A stretch of 48,757 nt of DNA from TMED109 sp015660425 (lineage in GTDB: Bacteria > Pseudomonadota > Alphaproteobacteria > TMED109). The position numbers and the translations under genes are program-made. Location: positions 1 through 48,757 of the forward strand of contig JAPYTH010000012.1 of assembly GCA_029936295.1 (NCBI GenBank), given 5' to 3'. Shown here one piece after another: positions 37,042 through 46,880 of this stretch. The notes below the pieces were generated by a model. It was not told the origin of the DNA, ran no database searches, and was given only the letters and a program-made list of their open reading frames with translations. The stretch's first letter is position 1. The number at the start of each line of letters is the position of its first letter.

Positions 37042-38760
37042 TTAAATATCTGCATAACAATGTTTCTCTTTTTTTGCACCTGGGTGAGTAACCGCCCCAT
37101 TAACTGCAGAACCAACTAACTGTGAATACTTCCATATTTCACCTGAACCATATTCATGTTCACGAGGTTTCCAGTTGGTTCTTCTTTTTTCTAATTCTTC
37201 ATCAGAAAGATCAACACTTAACTCACCTGTTTCTGCATCAATAGTGATTATATCTCCATTTTTAATTAAAGCTATAGTTCCGCCTACCGCTGCCTCTGGA
37301 CCAACATGTCCAACACAAAAGCCCCTCGTAGCTCCTGAAAAACGACCATCAGTAATAAGTGCAACTTTTTCACCCATTCCTTGTCCATAAATTGCAGCTG
37401 TTGTAGCTAACATTTCTCTCATTCCAGGACCTCCTCTAGGGCCTTCATATCTAATAACAAAAACATCATCTTCTTTGTAGTTACGTTCATTAACTGCTTT
37501 ATAAGCATCTTCTTCGCTATCAAAAACTATTGCAGGACCAACATGTCTCAACTTTGACATGCCTGCAACTTTTACTATTGCACCTTCTTTAGCTAAATTC
37601 CCCTTCAATCCTACAACTCCTCCTGTTGGAGTAATCGCATTCTCTACTTTATATATTACATCTTGATTTTCAGGGAAGGTAATATCTGTTAAATTTTCTT
37701 CTATAGTCTTTCCTGTTACAGTCATACAATCACCATGTATATAACCTGCCTCAAATAAAACTTTTAAAATTACTTGAACTCCTCCAACTTCATACAAATC
37801 CTTTGCAACATATTTACCCCCTGGCTTTAAGTCCGCTATATAAGGTGTAGATTTAAAAATTTCAGCTACAGCAAATAGATCAAAGTCTATTCCAGCTTCA
37901 TGTGCCATTGCTGGTAGATGTAGAGCTGCATTTGTAGAACCACCAGTAGCGGCTACTACCCTAGCAGCATTTTCTAGAGATTTCTTTGTTACAATGTCTC
38001 TAGGACGTAAATTAAGTTCTATTAATTTCATTACTTGTTTACCTGCTGCTAAAGCATATTCATCTCTTGATTCGTATGGTGCAGGAGCCCCGGTACTATT
38101 AGGTAAAGCTAAGCCTATGGCTTCACTTACACAGGCCATAGTATTAGCAGTGAATTGTCCTCCACATGACCCTGCAGATGGACAAGCTGCACGTTCTATT
38201 AAATCTAATTCTTTCGCGTCTATAATACCTGCATCATTCTGTCCTACAGCTTCATAGACATCTTGAACCGTCAGATCTCTACCTTTATATTTTCCAGGCA
38301 TAATAGACCCGCCATAAATAAATATACTTGGAACATTTAATCTAAGCATAGACATCATTACACCAGGTAAAGATTTATCACACCCTGCCACACCAACTAA
38401 ACCATCATAACAATGTCCTCTTACAGATAATTCAATGGTATCAGCTATTGCTTCTCTACTAGCTAAAGAAGCTTTCATCCCTTGATGCCCCATAGCTATT
38501 CCATCTGTAACAGTTATAGTCGTAAACTCCCTAGGTGTGCCTTCAGCTAAGGTAACTCCTTTTTTAACAGATTGGGCCTGCCTTCTTAAAGTAATATTGC
38601 ATGGAGCTGATTCATTCCAAGTTGTAACAACACCCACAAATGGTTGATGAATTTGTTCTGTTGTTAAATCCATTGCATAAAAAAATGATCTATGTGGAGC
38701 CTTGCCTGGTCCTTCTGTTACATGTCTACTTGGTAATTTATCTTTATTAAATTTAGTCAT
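37042..38760 (-). CDS. ilvD: Dihydroxy-acid dehydratase
   Basis: The 572-residue Fe-S enzyme makes the 2-oxo acids of isoleucine and valine synthesis. Cys54, Cys127 (GCDKSLPG) and Cys199 (PSAGSCGGQFTANTM) keep the spacing of the [2Fe-2S] ligands of the enzyme family. Length and the C-terminal GRFSGATRGFCVGHVGPEA block are typical. It sits between valS and the M48 gene and appears to be the only branched-chain pathway gene in the window. Confidence 0.97.
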   Translation of the reverse strand: MTKFNKDKLPSRHVTEGPGKAPHRSFFYAMDLTTEQIHQPFVGVVTTWNESAPCNITLRRQAQSVKKGVTLAEGTPREFTTITVTDGIAMGHQGMKASLASREAIADTIELSVRGHCYDGLVGVAGCDKSLPGVMMSMLRLNVPSIFIYGGSIMPGKYKGRDLTVQDVYEAVGQNDAGIIDAKELDLIERAACPSAGSCGGQFTANTMACVSEAIGLALPNSTGAPAPYESRDEYALAAGKQVMKLIELNLRPRDIVTKKSLENAARVVAATGGSTNAALHLPAMAHEAGIDFDLFAVAEIFKSTPYIADLKPGGKYVAKDLYEVGGVQVILKVLFEAGYIHGDCMTVTGKTIEENLTDITFPENQDVIYKVENAITPTGGVVGLKGNLAKEGAIVKVAGMSKLRHVGPAIVFDSEEDAYKAVNERNYKEDDVFVIRYEGPRGGPGMREMLATTAAIYGQGMGEKVALITDGRFSGATRGFCVGHVGPEAAVGGTIALIKNGDIITIDAETGELSVDLSDEELEKRRTNWKPREHEYGSGEIWKYSQLVGSAVNGAVTHPGAKKEKHCYADI

Positions 38761-38780
38761 TATACCCCCCTATATATTAA

Positions 38781-41456
38781 TTAAATTTTATTTTTTAATC
38801 TATTAATTGCTAAGTGTAGCCTTTCTGCAAAACTTTCAATTTCTAATTTTCTACTTTTTTGCTCATCAATTACTTGCTTCGGTGCCTGTTCAATAAAATT
38901 TTTGTTTACTAATTTACTATCTATTATAAATATATCATTTTTTAATTTTGATAAATCCTTATTTAATCTCTCTAACTCCACATCTATATTTATAACACCT
39001 TTCAGTTCTATATTAAAAGTGGCAGCGTCAACTAGTATTTGGGCAGAATTTTCAAGATCATTTTCCTTAATAGAAAAACTTTCTATACGAGCAATTACTT
39101 GTAAAATTTCAATATTATTATCAATTATATTAAGATATTTATTGTCTAAAGAATTATAACTTATATTTATCAATGTTTTATAAGGTATATTTAACATTGA
39201 TCTTAAAGATCTTATTTCACTTATAAACTTAATTACCCATTCAATTTCTGTATTTTTTTTACTTAACTTAACGTTATCAACCTTTGAATCAGGCCATTGT
39301 TTTATAGCTAGCAAATCACCAAAACTATGTATCTTACTAAATAAATACTCTGTATTAAAGGGTATTACTGGATGCAAAAGTGCTAAAATTTTACTAAAAA
39401 TGTACGATGTAACATTTCTTATTTCTTTATTATCTACATTTTTAACATCTGATAAAATAGGCTTTACTATTTCTAAATACCAATCACAAAAATTATGCCA
39501 AACGAAATGATAAGCACTATTTGCAGCTTCATTAAATCTATAAGACTCTATATCTTTAGCTACATTATCTGCTGTTTCATACAAAAGATTTATTATCCAT
39601 AAGCTAACAGGCTTTTTTGCAGTCATTATATCAAAGTCTTTATGTAATTTACATCCATTCATCTCTAAAAACTTTGAAGCATTATGTATTTTAGTTATAA
39701 AATTTCTATATCCCACTATCCTATCTACATCCAGCTTAATATCTCTTCCCTGTGTTGCTAATGCAGTCAAAGAAAATCTGATTGTATCTGCTCCATATTC
39801 ATCCATAAGTACAAGTGGATCAACAACATTACCTTTAGATTTTGACATCTTATTACCTTTTGCGTCACGAACTAAAGCATGAACATAAACCTCTTTAAAA
39901 GGTGATTGTTTCATAAAATGGATACCTAACATCATCATTCTAGCTACCCAAAAAAATATTATATCAAATCCTGTCACCAAAACATCTCCAGGATAGTATT
40001 TATCCAGGACTTTACTCTTATTTGGCCAACCTAATGTTGAAAAAGGCCATAATCCCGAAGAAAACCATGTATCTAAGACATCAGGATCTTGCTTTAGCTC
40101 TAAATTCTTTCCATACTTATTAAAAGCTTGTTTTTTTACTTCCTCTAATGTTTTTGCAACGAATATACTACCATCTGGGCCATGCCAAGCGGGTATTCTA
40201 TGCCCCCACCATAATTGTCTGGAAATACACCAAGGCTCAATATTATTCATCCATTCAAAAAAAGTATTCTCCCATGACTTTGGAATAAATTTAGTTTCTC
40301 CACTTTTTACAGCCTCTATTGCTGGACCTGCTAATATTTTAGCATCTACAAACCATTGATTAGTTAAAAAAGGCTCAATTATTGTATCTGATCTATCACC
40401 ATAAGGAACCGCATGAATTGTCTCTTCTATATTATCTAATAGTCCTAATTCCTCCATATCCTTAATTATTTTTTCTCTAGCCTTATTGATACTAAGACCT
40501 TGATAATCTTCTGGAGTATTTTGATTGAGTGTACCATTAGCATTCAATATATTAATACCCTCTATATTATGTCTTTTTCCTACTTGAAAATCATTAAAGT
40601 CATGAGCAGGAGTAATTTTTACAGCTCCTGTACCTTTTTCTGGATCCGCATAATCATCAGCTACAATTATTATTTCTCTATTTACAATTGGTAATTGAAC
40701 CTTCTTACCTATTAAATCTTTATATCTTTTATCTTCAGGGTGAACCGCCACACATGTGTCACCTAGCATGGTTTCAGGTCTGGTAGTTGCCACTATGATA
40801 TAGTCTTTAGAATCTAGTATTGGATATTTAAAATACCAATAATAACCTTTTTGGTCTTTTTGAATGACTTCCAAATCAGAAATAGCAGTTTCTAATTTTG
40901 TATCCCAGTTAACTAACCTTTTATCTCTATATATTAAATTTTTGTTATATAAATTTACAAAAACCTCTCTAACTGCCTCAGATAAACCTTCATCTAAAGT
41001 AAACCTTTCTCTACTCCAATCTGCAGTAACTCCCAACCTCTTCAATTGGTTAATAATAATTCCCCCAGATTTTTCTTTCCAGCTCCATACTTTCTTTAAA
41101 AACTCTTCCCTTCCAAGTTTTGCTCTTGATGTAATTCCTTCACTTAAAATCTGTCTTTCTACAACTATTTGTGTTGCTATCCCAGCATGATCAGTGCCAG
41201 GTTGCCATAAAACATCCCTACCTTTCATTCTCCAATACCTAGCTATGACATCTTGCAAAGTCATATTTAAGGCATGCCCTATATGTAAGCTTCCTGTTAC
41301 ATTAGGAGGAGGCATCATTATTGTAATAGGTTGACCCTCTGAATCTAATTTAGATTCCATTATTTTATTAGTAACCCATAAAGAATTTGAAAACTTTTCT
41401 ATATCTGAATTTGAAACTTTATTATTAGATTTGTTTTCTGTTTGATTTGAAGGCAT
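38781..41456 (-). CDS. valS: Valine--tRNA ligase
   Basis: The 891-residue class I synthetase has the HIGH motif PPPNVTGSLHIGHALN, an editing domain (with VATTRPETMLGDTCVAVHP) and the KMSKS motif KMSKSKGNVVDPL. The C-terminal coiled coil (about residues 820-891) is typical of ValRS. The length is normal. It follows the PopZ-like gene by 52 bp, in the same order as in other Alphaproteobacteria. Confidence 0.97.
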   Translation of the reverse strand: MPSNQTENKSNNKVSNSDIEKFSNSLWVTNKIMESKLDSEGQPITIMMPPPNVTGSLHIGHALNMTLQDVIARYWRMKGRDVLWQPGTDHAGIATQIVVERQILSEGITSRAKLGREEFLKKVWSWKEKSGGIIINQLKRLGVTADWSRERFTLDEGLSEAVREVFVNLYNKNLIYRDKRLVNWDTKLETAISDLEVIQKDQKGYYWYFKYPILDSKDYIIVATTRPETMLGDTCVAVHPEDKRYKDLIGKKVQLPIVNREIIIVADDYADPEKGTGAVKITPAHDFNDFQVGKRHNIEGINILNANGTLNQNTPEDYQGLSINKAREKIIKDMEELGLLDNIEETIHAVPYGDRSDTIIEPFLTNQWFVDAKILAGPAIEAVKSGETKFIPKSWENTFFEWMNNIEPWCISRQLWWGHRIPAWHGPDGSIFVAKTLEEVKKQAFNKYGKNLELKQDPDVLDTWFSSGLWPFSTLGWPNKSKVLDKYYPGDVLVTGFDIIFFWVARMMMLGIHFMKQSPFKEVYVHALVRDAKGNKMSKSKGNVVDPLVLMDEYGADTIRFSLTALATQGRDIKLDVDRIVGYRNFITKIHNASKFLEMNGCKLHKDFDIMTAKKPVSLWIINLLYETADNVAKDIESYRFNEAANSAYHFVWHNFCDWYLEIVKPILSDVKNVDNKEIRNVTSYIFSKILALLHPVIPFNTEYLFSKIHSFGDLLAIKQWPDSKVDNVKLSKKNTEIEWVIKFISEIRSLRSMLNIPYKTLINISYNSLDNKYLNIIDNNIEILQVIARIESFSIKENDLENSAQILVDAATFNIELKGVINIDVELERLNKDLSKLKNDIFIIDSKLVNKNFIEQAPKQVIDEQKSRKLEIESFAERLHLAINRLKNKI

Positions 41457-41508
41457 TGATTGAATTCCATTACATCAATTATAAAATTATAAATTGAATT
41501 AAATTTTA

Positions 41509-41883
41509 TTAATTTTTATCAGAATTAATTGTATTCAATGCTTGCTTTACATAGTTGTCAGTAATTCTATGCATATTAGTTTTAATCCATAATTTAATAT
41601 CAGATTCAACTATTGATTGAATACTTTTTCTTAAAGCAATTTTATTTACATTTCTATTTAAAAAAAAAGACTTTTCGACTATATCGGTTAAAAGTAAAAC
41701 ATCCTTAACATCAGTATTTTTACCTAATTTATTTTTTTTAAGAGAAGATTTACTTTTATTAATAGAAGAATTTGTATTATTATCTAAAATAGCTTCTTCC
41801 AATTCTTTCATTGCAGAAGTTATATTTTTTTTATGTTTTATTTTTTTATTCACCATATTAATAGTATCTGTATTAGTTAACAT
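41509..41883 (-). CDS. Probable DUF2497/PopZ-like pole-organising protein
   Basis: The 124-residue protein has a Lys/Asn-rich, low-complexity N-terminus and a helical C-terminal region starting near VLLLTDIVEKSFFL. The LWIKTNMHRITDNYVKQAL stretch matches the position of the conserved multimerisation helices of DUF2497. PopZ in Caulobacter forms a polar scaffold for chromosome segregation. The call leans on location between tolC and valS, where alphaproteobacterial DUF2497 genes lie; the sequence itself is diverged. It overlaps the tolC stop by 11 bases. Confidence 0.6.
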   Translation of the reverse strand: MLTNTDTINMVNKKIKHKKNITSAMKELEEAILDNNTNSSINKSKSSLKKNKLGKNTDVKDVLLLTDIVEKSFFLNRNVNKIALRKSIQSIVESDIKLWIKTNMHRITDNYVKQALNTINSDKN

Positions 41884-43291
41884 TTAATAAATCTAATATA
41901 GATTTTTTACCTGAATTTGATGTACCTGACAAACTTTTCATTTTGTTATAATACTCATTAGAATCATATAAAGTAGTTACCGGTAAATTTAAATCTCTGG
42001 CATTCATACTTCCTGTTACTTCTAAAAGTTGGTAGGAAGCTATAAATAAATTATTATTAGCTTTAATGAGATTAGCTTTAGCCATAAATAACTCATTTTC
42101 AGCATCCAACACATCTATTACTGTTCTAGCACCAACATTTTCTTCTTGAACCACCCCATCTAATGCAATTTCATTTGCTAGAATAGAGGCTTTAAAAGAA
42201 ATAATTTGAGAATTCAAACTTTCAATTTTATTCCAAATTGTTATTGCTTTTTCAGATTCTTGCCTTAACATATTATCAACAATAGAATTACTTTTAATTA
42301 GCTTCTCTCTATACTTTCTAATATTAGACTTATCTTTACCACCTTTATATAAAGGTAATTTAAAATTTGCAGAAACATCAAAATATCTTTGTTCTTCAAA
42401 AAAAGTATTTGGATCATAAGCTTGATTAGCACTAGCCCTTAAATCAACTGTTAAAGACATATCTTTAAGAGCTAAATTTAATTTTTCCTCTGCTAATATT
42501 TTATTCTTTCTGGCATAAACAATACTTGGATTAGAATTTTTAACACTACCAATCAAATCCTGTAAATTTTGGGGTAAAATAGGAATAACTTCTGGATAAA
42601 AAACATCTTCAGGTTCGAACCCAATATCCGAGAAGAAAACAGCTTTAGCAATATTTAAATCAGATTGAGCTTTAACTAAATTTGCAGAAGCATCTGAAAG
42701 CCTAGCTTCAGCTTGCGAAACATCCGTTACTGTTAAATCTCCTACATCAAATCTATCTTTAGTAGCTTCTAACTGTCTTTGTATAACTTCTTTATTTTTT
42801 TTAGCAATATTAAGAAGATCTAGCTCCTTAAGTAAATTAAAATAACCAGTAGCAGCTTTTAATAAGACCTGATTTTCTATAATCATTAAGTTAGCTTGAG
42901 ATACAATAAAATTAGTATCAGCAATTTTAACATTTTGACTAGTCTTGCCACCATCATAAATTTTTTGTTCAACAACAATCCCCATGGAAATTGGTAAATT
43001 ATTATTTGTTTTAGTAGTTGTGCTAGTTTTTGTTGTTACCAGTGTTTTTCCTAAAGAACCATCTAGATATACTTCTGGTTTCCATCCTGATAATGCCTCT
43101 GCAACAGCCTCACTGACAGCTCTTTCTTCAGCTCTTTCAGAAAATAGTAAAGGATGATTAGAATAAGCATTTGCTAATGCAGAGCTTAAGCTTTGGGCAT
43201 TTACTTCAGATAAAAGTGTAAATATCATTATTGAAAGATAAATTACCTTTGAAACAAATTTAAATTGATAATCTTTTACTATTTTAAACAT
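41873..43291 (-). CDS. tolC: TolC-family outer membrane efflux protein
   Basis: The 472-residue protein has a signal peptide (cleavage after about Ala32, SEVNAQS) and the TolC/OEP repeat architecture, with two halves of long helices and a beta-barrel segment each. Recognisable blocks are LLKAATGYFNLLKELDLLNI, LTVTDVSQAEARLSDASANL and ARTVIDVLDAENELFMAKANL. It forms the outer-membrane duct of tripartite efflux or type I secretion. A second pcm-like gene lies upstream. Confidence 0.95.
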   Translation of the reverse strand: MFKIVKDYQFKFVSKVIYLSIMIFTLLSEVNAQSLSSALANAYSNHPLLFSERAEERAVSEAVAEALSGWKPEVYLDGSLGKTLVTTKTSTTTKTNNNLPISMGIVVEQKIYDGGKTSQNVKIADTNFIVSQANLMIIENQVLLKAATGYFNLLKELDLLNIAKKNKEVIQRQLEATKDRFDVGDLTVTDVSQAEARLSDASANLVKAQSDLNIAKAVFFSDIGFEPEDVFYPEVIPILPQNLQDLIGSVKNSNPSIVYARKNKILAEEKLNLALKDMSLTVDLRASANQAYDPNTFFEEQRYFDVSANFKLPLYKGGKDKSNIRKYREKLIKSNSIVDNMLRQESEKAITIWNKIESLNSQIISFKASILANEIALDGVVQEENVGARTVIDVLDAENELFMAKANLIKANNNLFIASYQLLEVTGSMNARDLNLPVTTLYDSNEYYNKMKSLSGTSNSGKKSILDLLNVN

Positions 43292-43361
43292 TTTATATCT
43301 TTCTGGTTTAACTAAACAATTTTTTTATTTTATAATATGCAATGTACAAGTATAAAATAAA

Positions 43362-44030
43362 TTAAAACTCAAAAATACTTTTATTATCAAAACCAAGCAT
43401 AGTTGGAATATTTACATCAAATATAGTTGAACTATTAATTATATCCTTATTTTTTTTAAATACAACAGCCTTTCCATATGATTTGGAGTTATTGTGATTT
43501 TTAATACCACAAATTATTTGACCATTATCTGCTAATTGATCAAACAAAGTTACAGGTATAGAATGCACAGACCCAAATATAAATATTTTATCATATGGTG
43601 CGCTTTTTGTGTTTCCCAAAATATGCTCACCCTCTATAATTACTGCACTATCTGCACCAATTTTAGATAAAATACTATTAGCATTATTTCTCAATTCAGC
43701 ATCTATTTCTACACCAACAACTAAAGATGATAATTTTTCTAAAATAGCTGTAGTATAGCCTGTACAAGAACCAATTTCTAGGATTACATCTTCATTTGAT
43801 ATAGAAACACAATTAATTAAACGGGCTATTAACACTGCTGACAATAACCAACGATTCTCTTTAATTTCAATATTACCTTCATGGTATGAAATTAATTCGC
43901 TTGCTTTATTCACAAATAATTCACGAGGTATAGATTTAAAAGCCTCTAAAATTAATTTATTATTTATACCCATAGGCTTTAATTGCCTATCTATCATATT
44001 CTTGTTCATTAATTTCGTAGAAATTGTCAA
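43362..44030 (-). CDS. Protein-L-isoaspartate O-methyltransferase-like protein (second copy)
   Basis: The 222-residue SAM-dependent enzyme has PIMT features: MIDRQLKPMGINNKLILEAF, SIPRELFV and VILEIGSCTGYTTAILEKL (motif I, with Cys replacing a usual Gly/Ala), followed by VVGVEIDAEL. It differs widely from the pcm gene at 19931-20530, and the pcm-like/tolC adjacency is common in Alphaproteobacteria. Some members of this subfamily may not act on isoaspartate. MNKNMIDRQL at residue 8 is an alternative start. Confidence 0.8.
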   Translation of the reverse strand: MTISTKLMNKNMIDRQLKPMGINNKLILEAFKSIPRELFVNKASELISYHEGNIEIKENRWLLSAVLIARLINCVSISNEDVILEIGSCTGYTTAILEKLSSLVVGVEIDAELRNNANSILSKIGADSAVIIEGEHILGNTKSAPYDKIFIFGSVHSIPVTLFDQLADNGQIICGIKNHNNSKSYGKAVVFKKNKDIINSSTIFDVNIPTMLGFDNKSIFEF

Positions 44031-44104
44031 TTAATAGATCCTTAAATATAAACAAAATATATTACTTCATATAATAAATATTTTAAAATGTTAAGTGAGT
44101 TTTA

Positions 44105-46615
44105 TTAAATATAACTTTTATTATTACTCTTAAATTTAAATGGCTTAAAAAGTATCAATAATTGAGGCAACAAAATTAAGGATGAAAGTAATGCCATTAG
44201 CATAGCCAAACTCGTTAATAAACCAAAATATATGCTAGGAATAAAGTTAGAAAATACTAAAATACAAAAACCAATTATTATAGTAACTGAAGTATAATAC
44301 ATTGCAAAACCTATACTCATATGAGTACGCCGCATAGCTAGACTATAATTATTATCCATAGTTAATTCATATTTATATCTATATATATAATGGATTGTAT
44401 TATCTACAGCTATTCCCATACTAATAGCTGCAATCGTAATAGTCATCATATCTAATGGTATCTTAAACCAACCCATAAATCCTAAAACCAAACCAATAGA
44501 TATAACATTAGGTAATAAGGCAATTAAAGAAGTTTTTATAGATCTAAATAATACTAAAAACATAAGAAATAATAAAATAATAACACTACCTATTGTAAGT
44601 ATTTGAGATTTAAATAAACTTTGAAGCATATTATTATATAAAATTAAAACATTACTGTAATGGACTTTTTCTGAACTTATATTAGCTACATCAGGAATCT
44701 CTAATTTTAATCTTTCTAATAATTCATTTCTTCTTAATTTTGGCATTGAATCTATGATTCTTACAGTAATTTTAGCTTGATTATTTTCTATGGATACATA
44801 TGGAGAAATAATTGTCTTCTTATACTTTTCTGGTAATTCTGAATATAATAATGCTAATTGAATTATATCTAAATCATTTCCATTATTTAGTAATTTGCCA
44901 ACTTTTAATAACGTTGCTAAAGACATTACCTTACCTATTTCCGGTTGACTATCTAAATAATCATGAATTTTAGTTATTGACTCCATTTTTGAAGATGTAA
45001 AAAATAATTTAGAAGTATCATTAAAAAATTCAGATTCTTCATCTAAAAAATCAAATTCATCATCTGCAAAATCATCTTGTTCTTCTATAAAAACATCGTT
45101 TTCAATATTCTCATCAAGATCAATAGTTATATCCAATATAGTAGTTCCCCCCAACTTTTCATCTATTAATTTCATACCTTTATAAATTTCACTATTATTT
45201 TTAAAATAATCAATAAAGCTATTTTCAACCTTTAATTGGGCAATTCCTAAAACTCCGATAGTTAATATCAAAAAAGCTATAACAATTACTTTTTTTCCAA
45301 TAAAATCAGATAGGTCTGCAAAATATTTAGGTAAAGGAACCTTTTTTTCAAAGTGCAAATTAGGCGAAATTTTTTTTAAATATATCTGTAATATAGGAAA
45401 TAAAATAAATGCACTAATTAGTGATATTATAATCCCTATACTCATCATCCAACCAAAATTTATGACTGGCAAAAGACCAGAAAAAACTAAAGATGAAAAA
45501 CCTACAATAGTTGTAAGCACCGTATAAAAACACGGTTTTGCCATAGAAGATACCGTTTCTATTAATAATTCTTTTTGAGAAAAATTAGGATAAAAAGTGT
45601 ATAACTCTCTATACTTAACTGTAAGATGAACTATTATTGCCATAGTAAATATTAATTGCAATGAAATAAAATTCGATGAAATAATTGTTATATCCCAACC
45701 AAAAATCCCTAAAACACCAGCTGTAATAATTACAGAAAAAGAGCAGGTAATTAATGGTATTAACACCCATCTTAATTGCCTAAAAATTATAACAAGAGAA
45801 ATTACTAAAAATAATAATATAGAAATACCAAATATTTTTAGATCTTTTTTGACATAGTTTACTACATCATTAGTGATCATACTCAAACCTCCAAGAAAAA
45901 TAACTTCATTTCTCTGATAAGGCATAATAATATTTCTAATATTTTTAATTGTTTTTTCATTCTTTATTTTTGATAATTCTTTATGAATTTTATAAGTATT
46001 TTGTATAGTTTTTAACTTTTGATTCTCATTGCCATGTAATAAATTTTTACTTTGTTTTATTCTTAACTTATTTCTTTCATCTCTTAGACTATTAAAATAA
46101 ATATCTTCTTTGAGATTAATTACTATTGCCGTAGTTTTAAAATCTCTACTAACTAAACTATCTTTATATATTGGACTATTTACAAATTCATTTTTAACAA
46201 GATTCAAATCCAAATCCTTTGATTTTATAGTAGGAATAGATTGTAATAATTCTGATATTGGTTTTGGAGGACTTAAAAGTATAGGCACATTTAAAATAGA
46301 AACTACTGAAGAAACTGAATTCAATTTCATTAAATTTGAAGAAATAGATTCTATATTATTTAAAGTTTTTTCAGAAAATAAATTTTCTTTTGGAGTGTAA
46401 GCAAGAATTAAAAAATCTGAAGAATAATATCTACTATTAATTAACTGTGTATATGCTAGATCTTTATCACCTTCTAAAATTAAAGTGTCAGAAGATGCAT
46501 CAATAACTAAAAGTCTAGAAAAGTATCCAAAAATAATAACCGTTATTAGTAATACAAAAAATATTATCTTAGGAAATTTAAATATAAAATTTTTATAAAA
46601 ATTATTAATCGACAA
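44105..46615 (-). CDS. RND-superfamily exporter (MMPL type)
   Basis: The 836-residue inner-membrane protein has 12 predicted TM helices in two halves (about 15-33 and 261-415, then 442-460 and 655-825). Each half carries a large periplasmic loop, and the GIAVDNTIHYIYRYKYEL segment is a typical RND TM4-type motif. The first loop has the SSDTLILEGDKDLAY pattern of MMPL-type predicted exporters, while the second contains a strongly acidic insert (residues 501-533). Substrates of this group are often lipids or hydrophobic compounds. It is monocistronic and leftward. Confidence 0.88.
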   Translation of the reverse strand: MSINNFYKNFIFKFPKIIFFVLLITVIIFGYFSRLLVIDASSDTLILEGDKDLAYTQLINSRYYSSDFLILAYTPKENLFSEKTLNNIESISSNLMKLNSVSSVVSILNVPILLSPPKPISELLQSIPTIKSKDLDLNLVKNEFVNSPIYKDSLVSRDFKTTAIVINLKEDIYFNSLRDERNKLRIKQSKNLLHGNENQKLKTIQNTYKIHKELSKIKNEKTIKNIRNIIMPYQRNEVIFLGGLSMITNDVVNYVKKDLKIFGISILLFLVISLVIIFRQLRWVLIPLITCSFSVIITAGVLGIFGWDITIISSNFISLQLIFTMAIIVHLTVKYRELYTFYPNFSQKELLIETVSSMAKPCFYTVLTTIVGFSSLVFSGLLPVINFGWMMSIGIIISLISAFILFPILQIYLKKISPNLHFEKKVPLPKYFADLSDFIGKKVIVIAFLILTIGVLGIAQLKVENSFIDYFKNNSEIYKGMKLIDEKLGGTTILDITIDLDENIENDVFIEEQDDFADDEFDFLDEESEFFNDTSKLFFTSSKMESITKIHDYLDSQPEIGKVMSLATLLKVGKLLNNGNDLDIIQLALLYSELPEKYKKTIISPYVSIENNQAKITVRIIDSMPKLRRNELLERLKLEIPDVANISSEKVHYSNVLILYNNMLQSLFKSQILTIGSVIILLFLMFLVLFRSIKTSLIALLPNVISIGLVLGFMGWFKIPLDMMTITIAAISMGIAVDNTIHYIYRYKYELTMDNNYSLAMRRTHMSIGFAMYYTSVTIIIGFCILVFSNFIPSIYFGLLTSLAMLMALLSSLILLPQLLILFKPFKFKSNNKSYI

Positions 46616-46790
46616 CTTTTCTCTCTATCTATGACTATTTTTATTTTAAATTAATATAGTGATATCAAATAAATATAAATACATAATAATATTAATTTAC
46701 CTAATTACTAATATAGAGTATATATTTCTAAATTTATTTAAATTAATATTTAATTATTATAACTGTATTTTATAAATAGTTAATACTTTA
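46616..46790. other. AT-rich divergent intergenic region
   Basis: This 175-bp stretch lies between the start of the RND exporter (leftward) and tRNA-Cys (rightward) and should contain promoters for both. It is almost pure A and T, so -10-like hexamers occur by chance and I cannot single one out. No inverted repeat or RNA motif stands out. Confidence 0.4.
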
Positions 46791-46864
46791 GGCCCGGTGT
46801 CAGAGTGGTTATGTAGAGGACTGCAAATCCCCGTACGGCGGTTCGATTCCGTCCCGGGCCTCCA
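46791..46864 (+). tRNA. tRNA-Cys (anticodon GCA)
   Basis: The acceptor stem pairs GGCCCGG with CCGGGCC, followed by discriminator T and an encoded CCA. The D arm GTGTCAGAGTGGTTATG, anticodon loop around GACTGCAAATC (GCA) and T arm GGCGGTTCGATTCCGTC are intact. Anticodon GCA decodes cysteine. The 3' end faces the thiolase-like gene, which begins 16 bp downstream. Confidence 0.95.
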
Positions 46865-46880
46865 AAAAGGGTATCTTTTT

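Noticed and set aside
46797..46880. An open frame that begins inside tRNA-Cys upstream of the thiolase-like gene
   Set aside because: The tRNA structure is complete and the thiolase N-terminus (MDREPCIVGVSDF) begins at the ATG at 46881, so the upstream codons are not translated.
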